Origin: Actinomycetota bacterium
GTDB taxonomy: Bacteria; Actinomycetota; Actinomycetes; Mycobacteriales; HKI-0501
Assembly (NCBI GenBank): GCA_030840805.1
Contig: JAVEDU010000110.1
Span: 110,776 to 174,775 of the forward strand
Direction: 5' to 3'
Length of the DNA stretch: 64,000 nucleotides
Shown: positions 44,747 to 53,337 of the stretch, one piece after another
Numbering within the stretch: the first letter of the stretch is position 1
Layout of the letters: every line of letters starts with the position of its first letter
Program-made: the position numbers and the translations under genes
Notes under the pieces: model-generated
Told to the model about the DNA's origin: nothing
Seen by the model: the letters and a program-made list of their open reading frames with translations, nothing else
Database searches by the model: none

Positions 44747-45993
44747 GCACCACAGCTGACGACCGGCGCCGGGCGGGCGGCGAGACCGACCGCCCGGCGC
44801 TACGGCGCTGTCTCGGCATCGACGTCGGCGACTTCTCCACCGGCTACTGGGGCCGGCGCCCGCTGCTCTCCCCCGCGGCCGGCGACGTCACCGACCTGCT
44901 GAGCCCCGAGGCGGTCGACGAGCTCGTGAGCACGCGCGGGCTGCGGACCCCGTTCCTGCGGATGGCCAAGCGGGGCAGCGTGCTGGATGTCACGCGGTTC
45001 ACCCGCTCGGGCGGCGCCGGCGCGGAGATCGCGGACCAGGCAGCCGACGACAAGGTGCTGGCCGAGTTCGCAGACGGGGCGACCCTCGTCCTCCAGGGGC
45101 TGCACCGGATCTGGCCGCCGCTGGTGGACTTCGGCGCCCAGCTCGCGGCCGACCTCGGGCACCCCGTCCAGATCAACGCGTACGTGACGCCCCCGTCCAA
45201 CCGGGGGTTCGACGCGCACTACGACGTGCACGACGTGTTCGTCCTGCAGGTGTCGGGTGAGAAGCGGTGGCTCGTCCACCCGCCCGTTCACCCCGACCCG
45301 CTGCGCGACCAGCCGTGGACGGACCGGCGGGACGCGGTCGCCACGCGGGCCACCGAGGAGCCGGTCATCGACACGGTGCTCCGGCCCGGCGACGCCCTCT
45401 ACCTCCCGCGCGGTTGGCTGCACTCCGCGGAGGCCCTCGGCGACACGTCGATCCACCTGACCGTCGGCGTCCCGGCCACCACGCGGTACGCCCTGGTCGA
45501 GGCCCTGCTGGCGCTGGCGGCCGACACCCCCGAGCTGCGCGCCTCGCTGCCCCTCGGGGTGGACGTCGGCGACCCCGAGCAGCTCGCCGCCGACCTGAAG
45601 ACGACCGTCGAGGCCCTCGTCGAGCGGCTCGGCACCGTGGCACCGGCAGACGTCGTGCCCCGGCTCCGGCGCCGGCACTGGAACGCCACCCGGTCCGAGC
45701 CGATCCGGCCGCTCGCCCAGGCGGCCGCCGCGGCGGGCACGGACGGCGCGACGACGGTGCGGCGGCGGGGCCACCTCCGGTACACCCTGGGCGACCGCGA
45801 CGACGAGAACGTGGTCCTGCGGCTTCCCGACCGTACGGTCACGCTGCCGGCCGGCTGCCACGACGCCGTGGCGGCACTCCTCGACGGGAACGACCACCGG
45901 GTCGACGGCCTGCCGGGACTGGCCCCGGACGACGCGGCCGTCCTCGTACGGCGGCTGCTGCGCGAGGCCGTGGTCGTTCCGGCGTCGTCGTGA
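44743..45993 (+). CDS. Cupin_4/JmjC-type 2-oxoglutarate-Fe(II) protein hydroxylase
   Basis: About 416 residues; family of ribosomal oxygenases (E. coli RoxA/YcfD, human MINA/NO66), which hydroxylate Arg or His in proteins. JmjC core: HYDVHDVFVLQVSGEKRWLVHPP gives Fe ligands His/Asp (98 and 100 counting from the internal GTG at 44926) and PRGWLHSAEALGDTSIHLTV gives the distal His (166). A C-terminal winged-helix-like region follows. The family-like N-terminus (GDFSTGYWGRRPLLSP...DLLSPEAVDELVSTRGLRTPFLRMAK) extends upstream of 44926, but no ATG, GTG or TTG occurs in that frame. The given start is a CTG overlapping the DGGA gene's TGA; GTG 44926 or a frameshift are alternatives. Confidence 0.85.
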   Translation: MSTTADDRRRAGGETDRPALRRCLGIDVGDFSTGYWGRRPLLSPAAGDVTDLLSPEAVDELVSTRGLRTPFLRMAKRGSVLDVTRFTRSGGAGAEIADQAADDKVLAEFADGATLVLQGLHRIWPPLVDFGAQLAADLGHPVQINAYVTPPSNRGFDAHYDVHDVFVLQVSGEKRWLVHPPVHPDPLRDQPWTDRRDAVATRATEEPVIDTVLRPGDALYLPRGWLHSAEALGDTSIHLTVGVPATTRYALVEALLALAADTPELRASLPLGVDVGDPEQLAADLKTTVEALVERLGTVAPADVVPRLRRRHWNATRSEPIRPLAQAAAAAGTDGATTVRRRGHLRYTLGDRDDENVVLRLPDRTVTLPAGCHDAVAALLDGNDHRVDGLPGLAPDDAAVLVRRLLREAVVVPASS

Positions 45994-46001
45994 GCCCTGC
46001 G

Positions 46002-46007
46002 TAGGGT
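46002..46007 (+). promoter_or_regulatory. -10 hexamer TAGGGT of a leaderless gene
   Basis: TAGGGT sits exactly six bases before the GTG start at 46014 and there is no ribosome site, consistent with transcription starting at the start codon. Confidence 0.5.
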
Positions 46008-46013
46008 CGGTGC

Positions 46014-46895
46014 GTGACCTTCCGCTGCAGCGTTGCCGCCGAGGAACGCGGCGACCCCCGGGAGGGCACCGCGTCCCCCGCGCCCCGCTGGCTGCTCGTC
46101 GAACAGCCGGGTCCGTGGAGCGGGCGCGACGCGATGCGGCAGTCCGGCCTCGACCCCGCGGTGGGCGACGCGCTGAGCCGTCGCGCCAGCGCCGCGGGAG
46201 TCCGTCCCATGCTGATCCGCCGGCCCGGCCGCACGGTGCCGGATTCCCGGCGGCGCTGGGCGTACGTCGACTCCCGGCCCGGGTACGAGCAGGTGCGGTG
46301 GGGCGAGTTCGAACGGGACGCCGAGCTGCTCGGCCTGCCGATGGACGGTGCGGTCGGCACGCCGTCCACCGAACCGCTCTACCTCGTCTGCACCCACGGC
46401 CGGCACGACCAGTGCTGCGCGATCCGCGGCCGGCCGGTGGCCGAGGCGCTCGCCGCGCTCCGCCCGGAGCAGACCTGGGAGTGCTCGCACGTCGGCGGCG
46501 ACCGGTTCGCGGCGAACCTCGTCGTCCTGCCCCACGGCCTGTACTACGCCCATGTCTCGGCGCCGACCGTCGCGCGGTTCGTCACCGCGTACGAGGAGGG
46601 CCGGGTGGTCGAGCCGTGGCTCCGGGGGCGGTCCGCGCACCCCGCGCCGGTACAGGCCGCGCAGCACCACGCCCGGCTGGCGCTCGGCGAGGACCGGATC
46701 GACGCGCTGCCGGTACGGCGGATCGAGCAGCGCGCCGAGCACACCTGGCACGTGGTGTTCGACCACGACCGCGGCGAGGTCGCCGTGACCGTCCACGCGG
46801 AACGGGCGAAGGAACCGGCGCGGCTCACCTGCAGCTCGCCGGGCGAGGAGACGCCCCAGGTGTTCGGGCTCGTGGACCTGCGGCTCCCCGCCTGA
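46014..46895 (+). CDS. Sucrase/ferredoxin-like (thioredoxin-fold 2Fe-2S) protein
   Basis: A 293-residue Suc_Fer-like protein. The thioredoxin-like ferredoxin module has CTHGRHDQCCAIRGRPVAEAL and a later Cys in TWECSHVGGDRFAANLVVLPHGLYYAHV; these Cys are the usual [2Fe-2S] ligands of the family. N-terminal part RWLLVEQPGPWSGRDAMRQSGLD is also family-typical. Role is unknown (electron transfer is assumed). It follows the hydroxylase by 20 bases and has its own -10 element, so could be expressed with or without it. Confidence 0.9.
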   Translation: MTFRCSVAAEERGDPREGTASPAPRWLLVEQPGPWSGRDAMRQSGLDPAVGDALSRRASAAGVRPMLIRRPGRTVPDSRRRWAYVDSRPGYEQVRWGEFERDAELLGLPMDGAVGTPSTEPLYLVCTHGRHDQCCAIRGRPVAEALAALRPEQTWECSHVGGDRFAANLVVLPHGLYYAHVSAPTVARFVTAYEEGRVVEPWLRGRSAHPAPVQAAQHHARLALGEDRIDALPVRRIEQRAEHTWHVVFDHDRGEVAVTVHAERAKEPARLTCSSPGEETPQVFGLVDLRLPA

Positions 46896-46897
46896 CC

Positions 46898-46903
46898 TAC
46901 GCT
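46898..46903 (+). promoter_or_regulatory. -10 hexamer TACGCT of a leaderless gene
   Basis: TACGCT followed by exactly six bases and the GTG at 46910; no ribosome site. Identical layout (TACGCTGACC-) occurs at 53098-53110. Confidence 0.55.
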
Positions 46904-46909
46904 GACCCC

Positions 46910-47152
46910 GTGCCCCGCTTCCCCGCCCGTGCCACGCCGGAACCCCTCGACGTCGACGCGGTGAAGGTCGTCACCGTCGGCACGGTGCTGTGGGCCGTCG
47001 CCGGGCTCGCGCTGCTCGCGTTCCGCCGCGATGTGGGCCCCGGCTGGCTGTGGACCTGCGCCGCCGGTACCGGGCTGGGCGTGTTCGGCGTGTGGTTCTG
47101 CCGTCGCCGCCGGTCCCGCCTCGGCCGCGTCCTCGCCGCGCGCGGCGAATAG
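46910..47152 (+). CDS. DUF2530 membrane protein
   Basis: An 80-residue protein with two TM helices (VVTVGTVLWAVAGLALLAF and WLWTCAAGTGLGVFGVWFC) and the DUF2530 pattern PEPLDVDAVKVVTVGTVLWA ... GVFGVWFCRRRR. Function unknown; actinobacterial family. Start GTG is set by the adjoining -10 element. Convergent with the sacsin-like gene. Confidence 0.88.
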   Translation: MPRFPARATPEPLDVDAVKVVTVGTVLWAVAGLALLAFRRDVGPGWLWTCAAGTGLGVFGVWFCRRRRSRLGRVLAARGE

Positions 47153-47171
47153 GCACAGCCGCCCGGGGCGA

Positions 47172-49868
47172 CTAGTCCAGTTCGGACAGCAGCGGTACGT
47201 CGAGGAGGTCGGCGACCGCCTCCGGGTCCGCGCCGCCGGCCACCGGAGCGCGGTCGCCGAGCCGGCCGAGCAGCCACGGCGCGTCGAGGACGACGGTCCG
47301 CTCGGCGTCGGCGACCCGGTCGGGCGCCACCCGGACCCGGTCCGGCGGGTCGACGTCGACCCCCGCCAGCGCGGCGGCGAGCAGCCCGTACAGCCCGGGC
47401 AGGATGTCCGGCCGTACGGTCCGCGCCGGGTCGCCGAGCCGCTCCAGCAGGTCGGCGGCCGCGTCGACGTCGGCAAGCACGTCGGCGAGGCCCGCCCGGG
47501 CCCCGAACAGCGCGGCGAGGTCGGGATCGGTGTCGGCGACGTCGTACAGCCCCACCAGCTCCGCCGCGTCCGGCAGCCGCAGGTGGCCCGGTCGACGTCC
47601 CGAAAGAACAGGCTGTCGGGATAGCCACCAGCGTGTGTACGCGGGCACCTCCACCCGCCGGCCCCCGGCCGTGACGACCGTGCAGGTGGCGGCCAGCGCC
47701 TCCCGGACCGGTCCCGCGGCGAGCAGGGGCAGCGCCGCCGCCCAGGCGTCCGGCCGGACCCACTCCAGGTCGCGGACCGCGCGGAACCGCTCGATCGTCA
47801 CCGGACCCGCCGGCTCCCCCGCCGCCGCGAGCACCGCATCGACCGCGTCCACCCACTCCGGGCCACCGTCGACCGCCAGCGCCGGGTCGTCACCGGACGC
47901 GACGTCGGCGAGGTCCACGTCGGCCGCGTCCACGACCGGGAACGTGGCCAGCACGCCCGCCGCGACGAGGGCCGCCGTGCCGTGCTCGTTCACCGACTCA
48001 CCGACGACCACACCGAACGGCGCGTCCGCCGCCACCACGTCCGCGAGCGGGCCGCCGGGCAGGAGCAGCTCCCCGGCGGGCCACCGGTCACCGTCCACGC
48101 CGGGCAGCGCCAGGTCCGCGAGCCACGGCAGCTCACCGGGTCCGATCTCCGCAGCGGCGACCACCGCCAGGACGGCCGCCGCGATGGCGCCGGGATCCTC
48201 GGCGTCGAGCGACTCCGCCACCTCGGCCCGGACGCGGGGGTCGGCCAGCACCGACCGGGGCGTCGCCGTCCGGGCACCGAGCCGTTCCAGCAACGGGTGC
48301 ACGGCGTCCGGGTGGACGACGCGGAGCCCCAGCGCGGCGACCGCCGCGGCGGGCAGGCCGTCCCCGGGCAGCAGCAGCCCACGGGCCCCCGTGACGACCC
48401 CACCCCCGGCCAGCGGAACGCGGAGGGCGGCGAGCGCCTCGGCCTCCGCCGGTTCGCGGGAGCGGTCGAGCACGGTGGCGAGCCCCGCGTACAGCGTGCG
48501 GTACCGGGCCGGGGACCGATCCGTCCCGGCGAGCAGGTCCACCACCTCGGCGGTGCCGAGCAGACGGACGCCGAGGGCACCCAGGGCGGCCGCGGTGCGG
48601 TGGGTCCACCAGCCGGCCGGGAGCAGCCCGCCGATCGTGTCGGTCAGCGGCTCCACCAGGGCGTCGTCCACCGCCACGGCACGGCGCGGGGACACCGGCC
48701 CGTCGGGCGTCGGCAGCCACGCGCGCTCGGTCAGCGCGACCGAGGTCGCGGCGGTCACCGCGGCGTCGAGGGCTCCCCCGGCGAGCCGGGGCCGGGGCAG
48801 CAGCGCGAGCACGGCCGGGTCGTCGGCGAGCTCGGTCACCAGCTCGGCGACGACCTCACCGGCCCGGGCGGCCACGAAGTCGGCCAGCGGCCCGGCGGGC
48901 ACGCGACGGCGGTCCGGCGACAGCGGGAAGTCCCCGACCAGTCGCAGCGGCAGCGACAGCGGCTCGTCGCTCGGGGTGGGCGCGTGCACGACCTGCTCGC
49001 CCTCGAGCGGGCGCACCGTGCCGTCGGGACCGACGGGGACGGCGGCGAGGACGGCCCAGCGCCGGCGATCCCGTTCCTCCACCGGACGGTCGCCGAGCAC
49101 CTCCGGCGGCAGCTCGCCCGCCGCGACGGCGATCCGCCATCGCGTCTCGGTGTCGTCGTCGGCCAGCGCGACCACACCGGGGCCGGGCTCGCGCCGTCGC
49201 AGCACCCGGCCGTCCAGCTCCACGGTGGACAGTCCGGGCAGGCCGAGCAGCAGGGCGGGGTCGAAGCCGTCGATCGCCGCGCGGACGGCATCCGCCGCCG
49301 CGACGTCCCGCAGCGGCAGCACCACCTCGGTGTCCACCTCGTTCGACGCGGGGCCCGGCGCGGGCCAGGCCAGCCGTAACACCGGAACACGACCGGAGCG
49401 GCGGCCGGCCTCCGCGGCGGCGACACCGCCGAGTTCGCCCACCGCCGCCGCCGTGCGGGCCGCGGAGAACGCCACGCCGCCGCCCCGCGACCGCACCGCC
49501 GGCTCGTCGCTCACCGCGAGCACCGCGGCGAAGCCGACCCCGAACCGTCCCGCCGTACCGTCCCCGCGCTTCGCCGACGCGCGCAGCGAGGTGAGGGCGT
49601 CGACCCCGGCCGCATCGAGCGGGGCGCCGGTGTTCGCGACGGTCAGCACACCGTCGGCGAGCCGGACCCGGAGCAGGCCGGGCACGCCGGCGCGGAGGGC
49701 GGCGTCCGAGGCGTTCTGGGCCAGCTCGATCAGCAGGCGGTCGGCGTACCCGCCGAGGACCAGGTCGTCCTCGGCGTTCGCGTCCTCACGGAACCGCGTC
49801 GGGGAGGCGGCCCAGCCGTCGAGCAGGGCGCGGCGGCGCGCCCCGGTACCGAAGGGGTCGTCGATCAC
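47172..49868 (-). CDS. Sacsin-N-terminal-like (Hsp90-fold) ATPase
   Basis: An 898-residue cytosolic protein. The GHKL/Hsp90-type ATP site is at the N-terminus: ADRLLIELAQNASDAALRAG (Asn52, Asp55) and GTAGRFGVGFAAVLAVSDEPAV (glycine box, about 105-125). The rest is Ala/Leu/Asp-rich repetitive helical sequence without known domains. Known in actinobacteria as a sacsin N-terminal ATP-binding domain protein; by analogy with Hsp90 and sacsin a chaperone role is likely but unproven. GTG start overlaps the stop of the DUF3027 gene (GTGA), so the two are coupled. Confidence 0.88.
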   Translation of the reverse strand: MIDDPFGTGARRRALLDGWAASPTRFREDANAEDDLVLGGYADRLLIELAQNASDAALRAGVPGLLRVRLADGVLTVANTGAPLDAAGVDALTSLRASAKRGDGTAGRFGVGFAAVLAVSDEPAVRSRGGGVAFSAARTAAAVGELGGVAAAEAGRRSGRVPVLRLAWPAPGPASNEVDTEVVLPLRDVAAADAVRAAIDGFDPALLLGLPGLSTVELDGRVLRRREPGPGVVALADDDTETRWRIAVAAGELPPEVLGDRPVEERDRRRWAVLAAVPVGPDGTVRPLEGEQVVHAPTPSDEPLSLPLRLVGDFPLSPDRRRVPAGPLADFVAARAGEVVAELVTELADDPAVLALLPRPRLAGGALDAAVTAATSVALTERAWLPTPDGPVSPRRAVAVDDALVEPLTDTIGGLLPAGWWTHRTAAALGALGVRLLGTAEVVDLLAGTDRSPARYRTLYAGLATVLDRSREPAEAEALAALRVPLAGGGVVTGARGLLLPGDGLPAAAVAALGLRVVHPDAVHPLLERLGARTATPRSVLADPRVRAEVAESLDAEDPGAIAAAVLAVVAAAEIGPGELPWLADLALPGVDGDRWPAGELLLPGGPLADVVAADAPFGVVVGESVNEHGTAALVAAGVLATFPVVDAADVDLADVASGDDPALAVDGGPEWVDAVDAVLAAAGEPAGPVTIERFRAVRDLEWVRPDAWAAALPLLAAGPVREALAATCTVVTAGGRRVEVPAYTRWWLSRQPVLSGRRPGHLRLPDAAELVGLYDVADTDPDLAALFGARAGLADVLADVDAAADLLERLGDPARTVRPDILPGLYGLLAAALAGVDVDPPDRVRVAPDRVADAERTVVLDAPWLLGRLGDRAPVAGGADPEAVADLLDVPLLSELD

Positions 49869-50734
49869 CCGTGCCCGAACGGCTCGGCGGGCTCTTCGTC
49901 GTCCACCGAACCGGGGCCGTGCTCGACGCGGCTGACGACCTCGACCTCGGCGTCGTCCAGCACGACGTCGAGGTCGACCGGCACCGTGGCCTGCACCAGC
50001 GCCTCCGAATGCGCGCCGCAGCCGTGGTCGGCCGAGACCACCTTGCCGTCGTCCGGGGCGAACAGGTTCGCGCACACCCCGAACATCGACCGCATCGAGC
50101 CACCCAGCGGCAGCCAGAACCCGCACGTCCCGCACGGCGCCGGTGCGTGGGTGGCGATCGGAGCGGTGGGACCGGAGTCGCCGGAGTACCAGCGGTCCGC
50201 CGCCTCCAGTCGGCCGAGGCGGCTCATCACCCGGACCCGGCCGAGGCCCAGCTCGGACGCGGTCTCCTCGACGGCAGGGTCGTCGGACGCCAGGTACGCC
50301 GGCGCCAGCCGGTCGTCGTCCGGATCGGTCGGCAGGATGTCGCCGACTCCCAGGTCGCCCGGGCGGAGCCGCTCGCTCCACGGCAGCCACTCGGGCGGCA
50401 GCAGCGCGCCGGTGCGCGGCAGCAGCGCGACCTCGCACACCGTGGCGAACTTGGCCCGCGGTGCCCGGGCGAGGGTCACGGACCAGCCCCAGCCGCGGTA
50501 TCCCGGCTCGTTTGCCTCGAAATGGTGGGTGACCAGGCGCTCGCCGTCGGCCACCACCGCGAGGTGCTCACCCACGTGCTCGCCGCCGGACTCGACGACC
50601 GCCGCGCGTGCCAGATCGACCGCCGCCGCGCACACGGCGTCGGGGCGGCGGACGGTCGCCGGTGCGGAACCGCGGCCCGAAACGGGCTCGGTCTGGCCGG
50701 CAGGATCGTTCGAGGCGTCCGGCGTGGTCGTCAT
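49865..50734 (-). CDS. DUF3027 protein, partner of sacsin-like ATPase
   Basis: A 289-residue soluble protein of unknown function. DUF3027 features: AVDLARAAVVESGGEHVGEHLAVVADGERLVTHHFEANEPGYRGWGWSVTLARAPR, LLPPEWLPWSERLRPGDLGVGDILPT, and a Cys cluster CGTCGFWLPLGG...FGVCAN...DHGCGAHSE that looks like a zinc site. Start ATG 50734. Its stop overlaps the start of the sacsin-like gene, suggesting co-translation and physical partnership. Divergent from an MFS gene. Confidence 0.9.
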   Translation of the reverse strand: MTTTPDASNDPAGQTEPVSGRGSAPATVRRPDAVCAAAVDLARAAVVESGGEHVGEHLAVVADGERLVTHHFEANEPGYRGWGWSVTLARAPRAKFATVCEVALLPRTGALLPPEWLPWSERLRPGDLGVGDILPTDPDDDRLAPAYLASDDPAVEETASELGLGRVRVMSRLGRLEAADRWYSGDSGPTAPIATHAPAPCGTCGFWLPLGGSMRSMFGVCANLFAPDDGKVVSADHGCGAHSEALVQATVPVDLDVVLDDAEVEVVSRVEHGPGSVDDEEPAEPFGHG

Positions 50735-50805
50735 CACCCCTACATTCTCCACCACGACGGTGCGCCGGTGTGCCAGTGGGCGTAGGAGTGGACTTGGATG
50801 GGGCC

Positions 50806-52134
50806 GTGAGCGGACTGCGGACGGGGCTGCGGACGGCACAGGACCTCCTCGGCCGGGCCGGTGGGGCCCTGACCGGGCGCGTCCGCCGGTACCGGGAGGC
50901 CGACGGCCAGCGTCAGACCGGCATGCACCGGCTCATCGACGTGCACGCCCTGTCGTGCGCCGGCGACGCGCTGGTGGCGATCGGGCTGGCCGGGACGGTG
51001 TTCTTCAACGTGCCGGTCGGCGAGGCCCGCACCCGCGTCGCGCTGTACCTCCTCGTCACGATGGCCCCGTTCGCGCTGCTGGCGCCCGTGGTGGGCCCGG
51101 TGCTGGACCGGTTCCAGCACGGCCGGCGGTACGCGCTGGCCACCACGATGCTGGCGCGGGCGTTCCTGGCGTTCGCCATCGCCGACCGGATGGACTCGCT
51201 GCTGCTCTACCCCGCCGCGTTCGGGGTGCTGGTGATGTCCCGGGCGTACGGCGTCGCCCGCAGCGCGGCGATCCCCCGCGTGCTGCCGCCCGGCCTCAGC
51301 CTGGTCGCGGCCAACGCCCGCGGCTCGCTGGCCGGGACCGTCGCCGCCACGGTGGTCGTCCCGGTCGGGCTGCTGCTCGCCCGGTTCGGCCCCGAGTGGA
51401 CCCTGCGGGCCGCGACGGTCGTCTTCCTGGTCGGCATGGTGATCGCCCTACGGCTCACCGCCCGGGTGGACTCCGACGCCCCGGAGACGGTGCCGCGGCT
51501 GTTCGGCCGCGGCGGCCGGTCGGCGCGGCTCCTCAGCGGTACGGCGGTTGCCGCCGCGCTCACCGCGTCCGCCTCCTTCCGGGCGCTGTACGGGTTCCTC
51601 ACGCTGTTCTTCGCGTTCCGCACCCGGGAGGACGACCTCGGCGTACCGCCGACCGTCGCACTGGGCCTGGTCATCGCGGGCCTGGGCATCGGGTCGTTCG
51701 CGGGCACTGTGATCGGCACTCGGCTGACCCTGGACCGGCCGCTGGCCCTCCCGCTGACCGCCCTCGGGGCGACCACGGCGTGCTGCGCGGCCGCCGCGAT
51801 CGCGTACGGGTTCGCCGGGTACGGGCTGCCGGCCGCCGTGCTGCTCACCATCGTGGCGGCGACCGGCAGCGGGCTGTCGAAGCTGGCCGTGGACGCGGTG
51901 ATCCAGCGGACGCTGCCCGAGGAGACCCGCGGCACGGCGTTCTCCCACTCCGAGACGGCGCTCCAGCTGGCGTTCGTGGCCGGGGGCGCGCTCGGCCTCA
52001 TCCCGTTCTCCGGCCGGTGGGGGCTCGCGCTGGCCGCGGTGGCGCTGCTCGCCGCCACGGTCCGGGTCGCCGCGTGGGTGTGGTCACTGCGTCCGGCGGC
52101 CGAGCCGGCCACCGTGACGCCGCCCGTAGCCTAG
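50806..52134 (+). CDS. MFS-type membrane protein of conserved actinobacterial locus
   Basis: A 442-residue, 12-TM protein. Cytosolic N-terminus (GLRTGLRTAQDLLGRAGGALTGRVRRYREADG), then DVHALSCAGDALVAIGLAGTVFFNVPVGEARTRVALYLLVTMAPFALLAPVVGPVLDRFQHGRR (motif A region) and LVAANARGSLAGTVAATVVVPVGLLLA. It belongs to the group found beside DUF3027 and csp genes across actinobacteria. Substrate unknown. GTG 50806 is preceded by GGATGGGG; GTG 50788 would add six residues. Confidence 0.88.
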   Translation: MSGLRTGLRTAQDLLGRAGGALTGRVRRYREADGQRQTGMHRLIDVHALSCAGDALVAIGLAGTVFFNVPVGEARTRVALYLLVTMAPFALLAPVVGPVLDRFQHGRRYALATTMLARAFLAFAIADRMDSLLLYPAAFGVLVMSRAYGVARSAAIPRVLPPGLSLVAANARGSLAGTVAATVVVPVGLLLARFGPEWTLRAATVVFLVGMVIALRLTARVDSDAPETVPRLFGRGGRSARLLSGTAVAAALTASASFRALYGFLTLFFAFRTREDDLGVPPTVALGLVIAGLGIGSFAGTVIGTRLTLDRPLALPLTALGATTACCAAAAIAYGFAGYGLPAAVLLTIVAATGSGLSKLAVDAVIQRTLPEETRGTAFSHSETALQLAFVAGGALGLIPFSGRWGLALAAVALLAATVRVAAWVWSLRPAAEPATVTPPVA

Positions 52135-52173
52135 GACCGAACGACCGATCCCCCGAGCCTGGAGGCCGTACCG

Positions 52174-52632
52174 ATGCGCCGTGCCCTCGCCGTCCTCGCC
52201 GCGGGCGTGTCCGTGTTCGCGCTCGGCGCGTGCGAGAAGCCGCTGCCCGAGGTCTCGGTGCAGACCGGCACCACGTACGTCAGCGCGCCCGCGACGCGGT
52301 ACTGCTTCACGCTGGCGAAGGGACCGGCCGGCTGCCGGGTCACCACGGCGGAGCCCCACGAGGTCCCGGTGCGGGAGGGCGCGCCCATCGGGATCGACGT
52401 GCCCCAGGAGGTCGGCGGGCTCTGGGAGGTCAGGCTGACCGCCCCGGACGACCCCACGTACCGCGAGAAGCTCACCATCCCGGACACGACGCACCTGTCG
52501 CTGACCCCGCAGTTCGGCAAGTCGGGCCGCCTGAACATCGACGTCGTCTCGGCCGGCGCGATCGGCGACATCGCCCTGGAGGCCGGGCGCTGGCGGTTCG
52601 TGCTGGTCGAGCGGCCGACGCCGGAGAGTTAG
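52174..52632 (+). CDS. DUF2771 lipoprotein
   Basis: A 152-residue exported lipoprotein. Signal peptide [20 protein letters not shown] with lipobox ALGAC, lipid-attached Cys20. Beta-rich body with an Ig-like pattern and two more Cys ([13 protein letters not shown]) that may form a disulphide. Family function unknown. Its stop TAG overlaps the stop of the convergent cold-shock gene by three bases (52629-52632). Confidence 0.9.
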   Translation: MRRALAVLAAGVSVFALGACEKPLPEVSVQTGTTYVSAPATRYCFTLAKGPAGCRVTTAEPHEVPVREGAPIGIDVPQEVGGLWEVRLTAPDDPTYREKLTIPDTTHLSLTPQFGKSGRLNIDVVSAGAIGDIALEAGRWRFVLVERPTPES

Positions 52633-53015
52633 TTCTCCAGCTCCCGCGCCACCGCGTGGACCAGCTCGGCGACGATCTTGGCGGTCTTCCGGTCGGGGTG
52701 CCGGCCCTGGCTGAGCCCCGGCTGCACCTTGGCCTCGAGCACCTTGATCATGTCCTCCACCATGCCGTGCAGCTCCTCCGCCGGCCGCCGGGCGGCCGCG
52801 GCCACCGAGGGCAGCGGGTCGAGCACCCGTACCGACAGGGCCTGCTCGCCCTTGCGTCCCTCCGCGATGCCGAACTCCACGCGGGTGCCCGGCTTCAGCT
52901 CCGTGACGCCGTCGGGCAGGACACCCTTGTGCACGAAGACGTCTCCGCCGCCGTCGCGCGCCAGGAAGCCGAAGCCCTTCTCGGTGTCGAACCACTTGAC
53001 CTTGCCGGTGGGCAC
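52629..53015 (-). CDS. Cold-shock protein with C-terminal extension
   Basis: A 128-residue RNA/ssDNA-binding OB-fold protein. The CSD (1-65) holds [27 protein letters not shown] with RNP1 (KGFGFL) and RNP2 (VFVHK). An extra helical domain of about 60 residues ([51 protein letters not shown]) is typical of the actinobacterial CspB-like branch rather than of E. coli CspA. GTG 53015 has AGAGG at good spacing. Confidence 0.94.
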   Translation of the reverse strand: MPTGKVKWFDTEKGFGFLARDGGGDVFVHKGVLPDGVTELKPGTRVEFGIAEGRKGEQALSVRVLDPLPSVAAAARRPAEELHGMVEDMIKVLEAKVQPGLSQGRHPDRKTAKIVAELVHAVARELEN

Positions 53016-53097
53016 GTTCACCTCTGCTCGTCGGGCGTCACGGTCTCCCGTCCAGGCTATCGGTGCGGGCGCGCCGGGCAAGGGAGTACTCCCGGCG

Positions 53098-53103
53098 TAC
53101 GCT
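53098..53103 (+). promoter_or_regulatory. -10 hexamer TACGCT of a leaderless gene
   Basis: TACGCT-N6-GTG, the same arrangement as upstream of the DUF2530 gene; no ribosome site before GTG 53110. Confidence 0.5.
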
Positions 53104-53109
53104 GACCGC

Positions 53110-53337
53110 GTGACCGAGGACCGGATGACCACCTGGCTGCTGCGCGGCGGCGTCGCCGTGTTCGGCGTCGGACTGCTGTTCGTGCTGCTGACGTTCCTGC
53201 CGTTCCTGCTCGGCCGCGCCAACGCGCCGACCGCGTTCGCGGTGGGGACCATGCTGTGCCCGCTGGGCTTCGGTATCGCGCTGGTGGCCCTGGTCCGGGA
53301 CGCCCGGCAGGCCCGGCGCACCCAGCGTCAGCGGTAG
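53110..53337 (+). CDS. Small two-helix membrane protein
   Basis: A 75-residue protein with two TM helices ([25 protein letters not shown] and [21 protein letters not shown]) and a basic tail. No family recognised; similar small proteins sit beside csp genes in actinobacteria. GTG 53110 fits a leaderless start; ATG 53125 with GAGGA is the alternative. Its 3' end overlaps the convergent HAD-LarE gene by 10 bases. Confidence 0.75.
   Translation: MTEDRMTTWLLRGGVAVFGVGLLFVLLTFLPFLLGRANAPTAFAVGTMLCPLGFGIALVALVRDARQARRTQRQR

Noticed and set aside
44469..44840. 123-codon minus-strand frame rich in His/Arg/Pro
   Set aside because: Mirror of the DGGA repeats; no start context, and codon variation fits the + strand protein.
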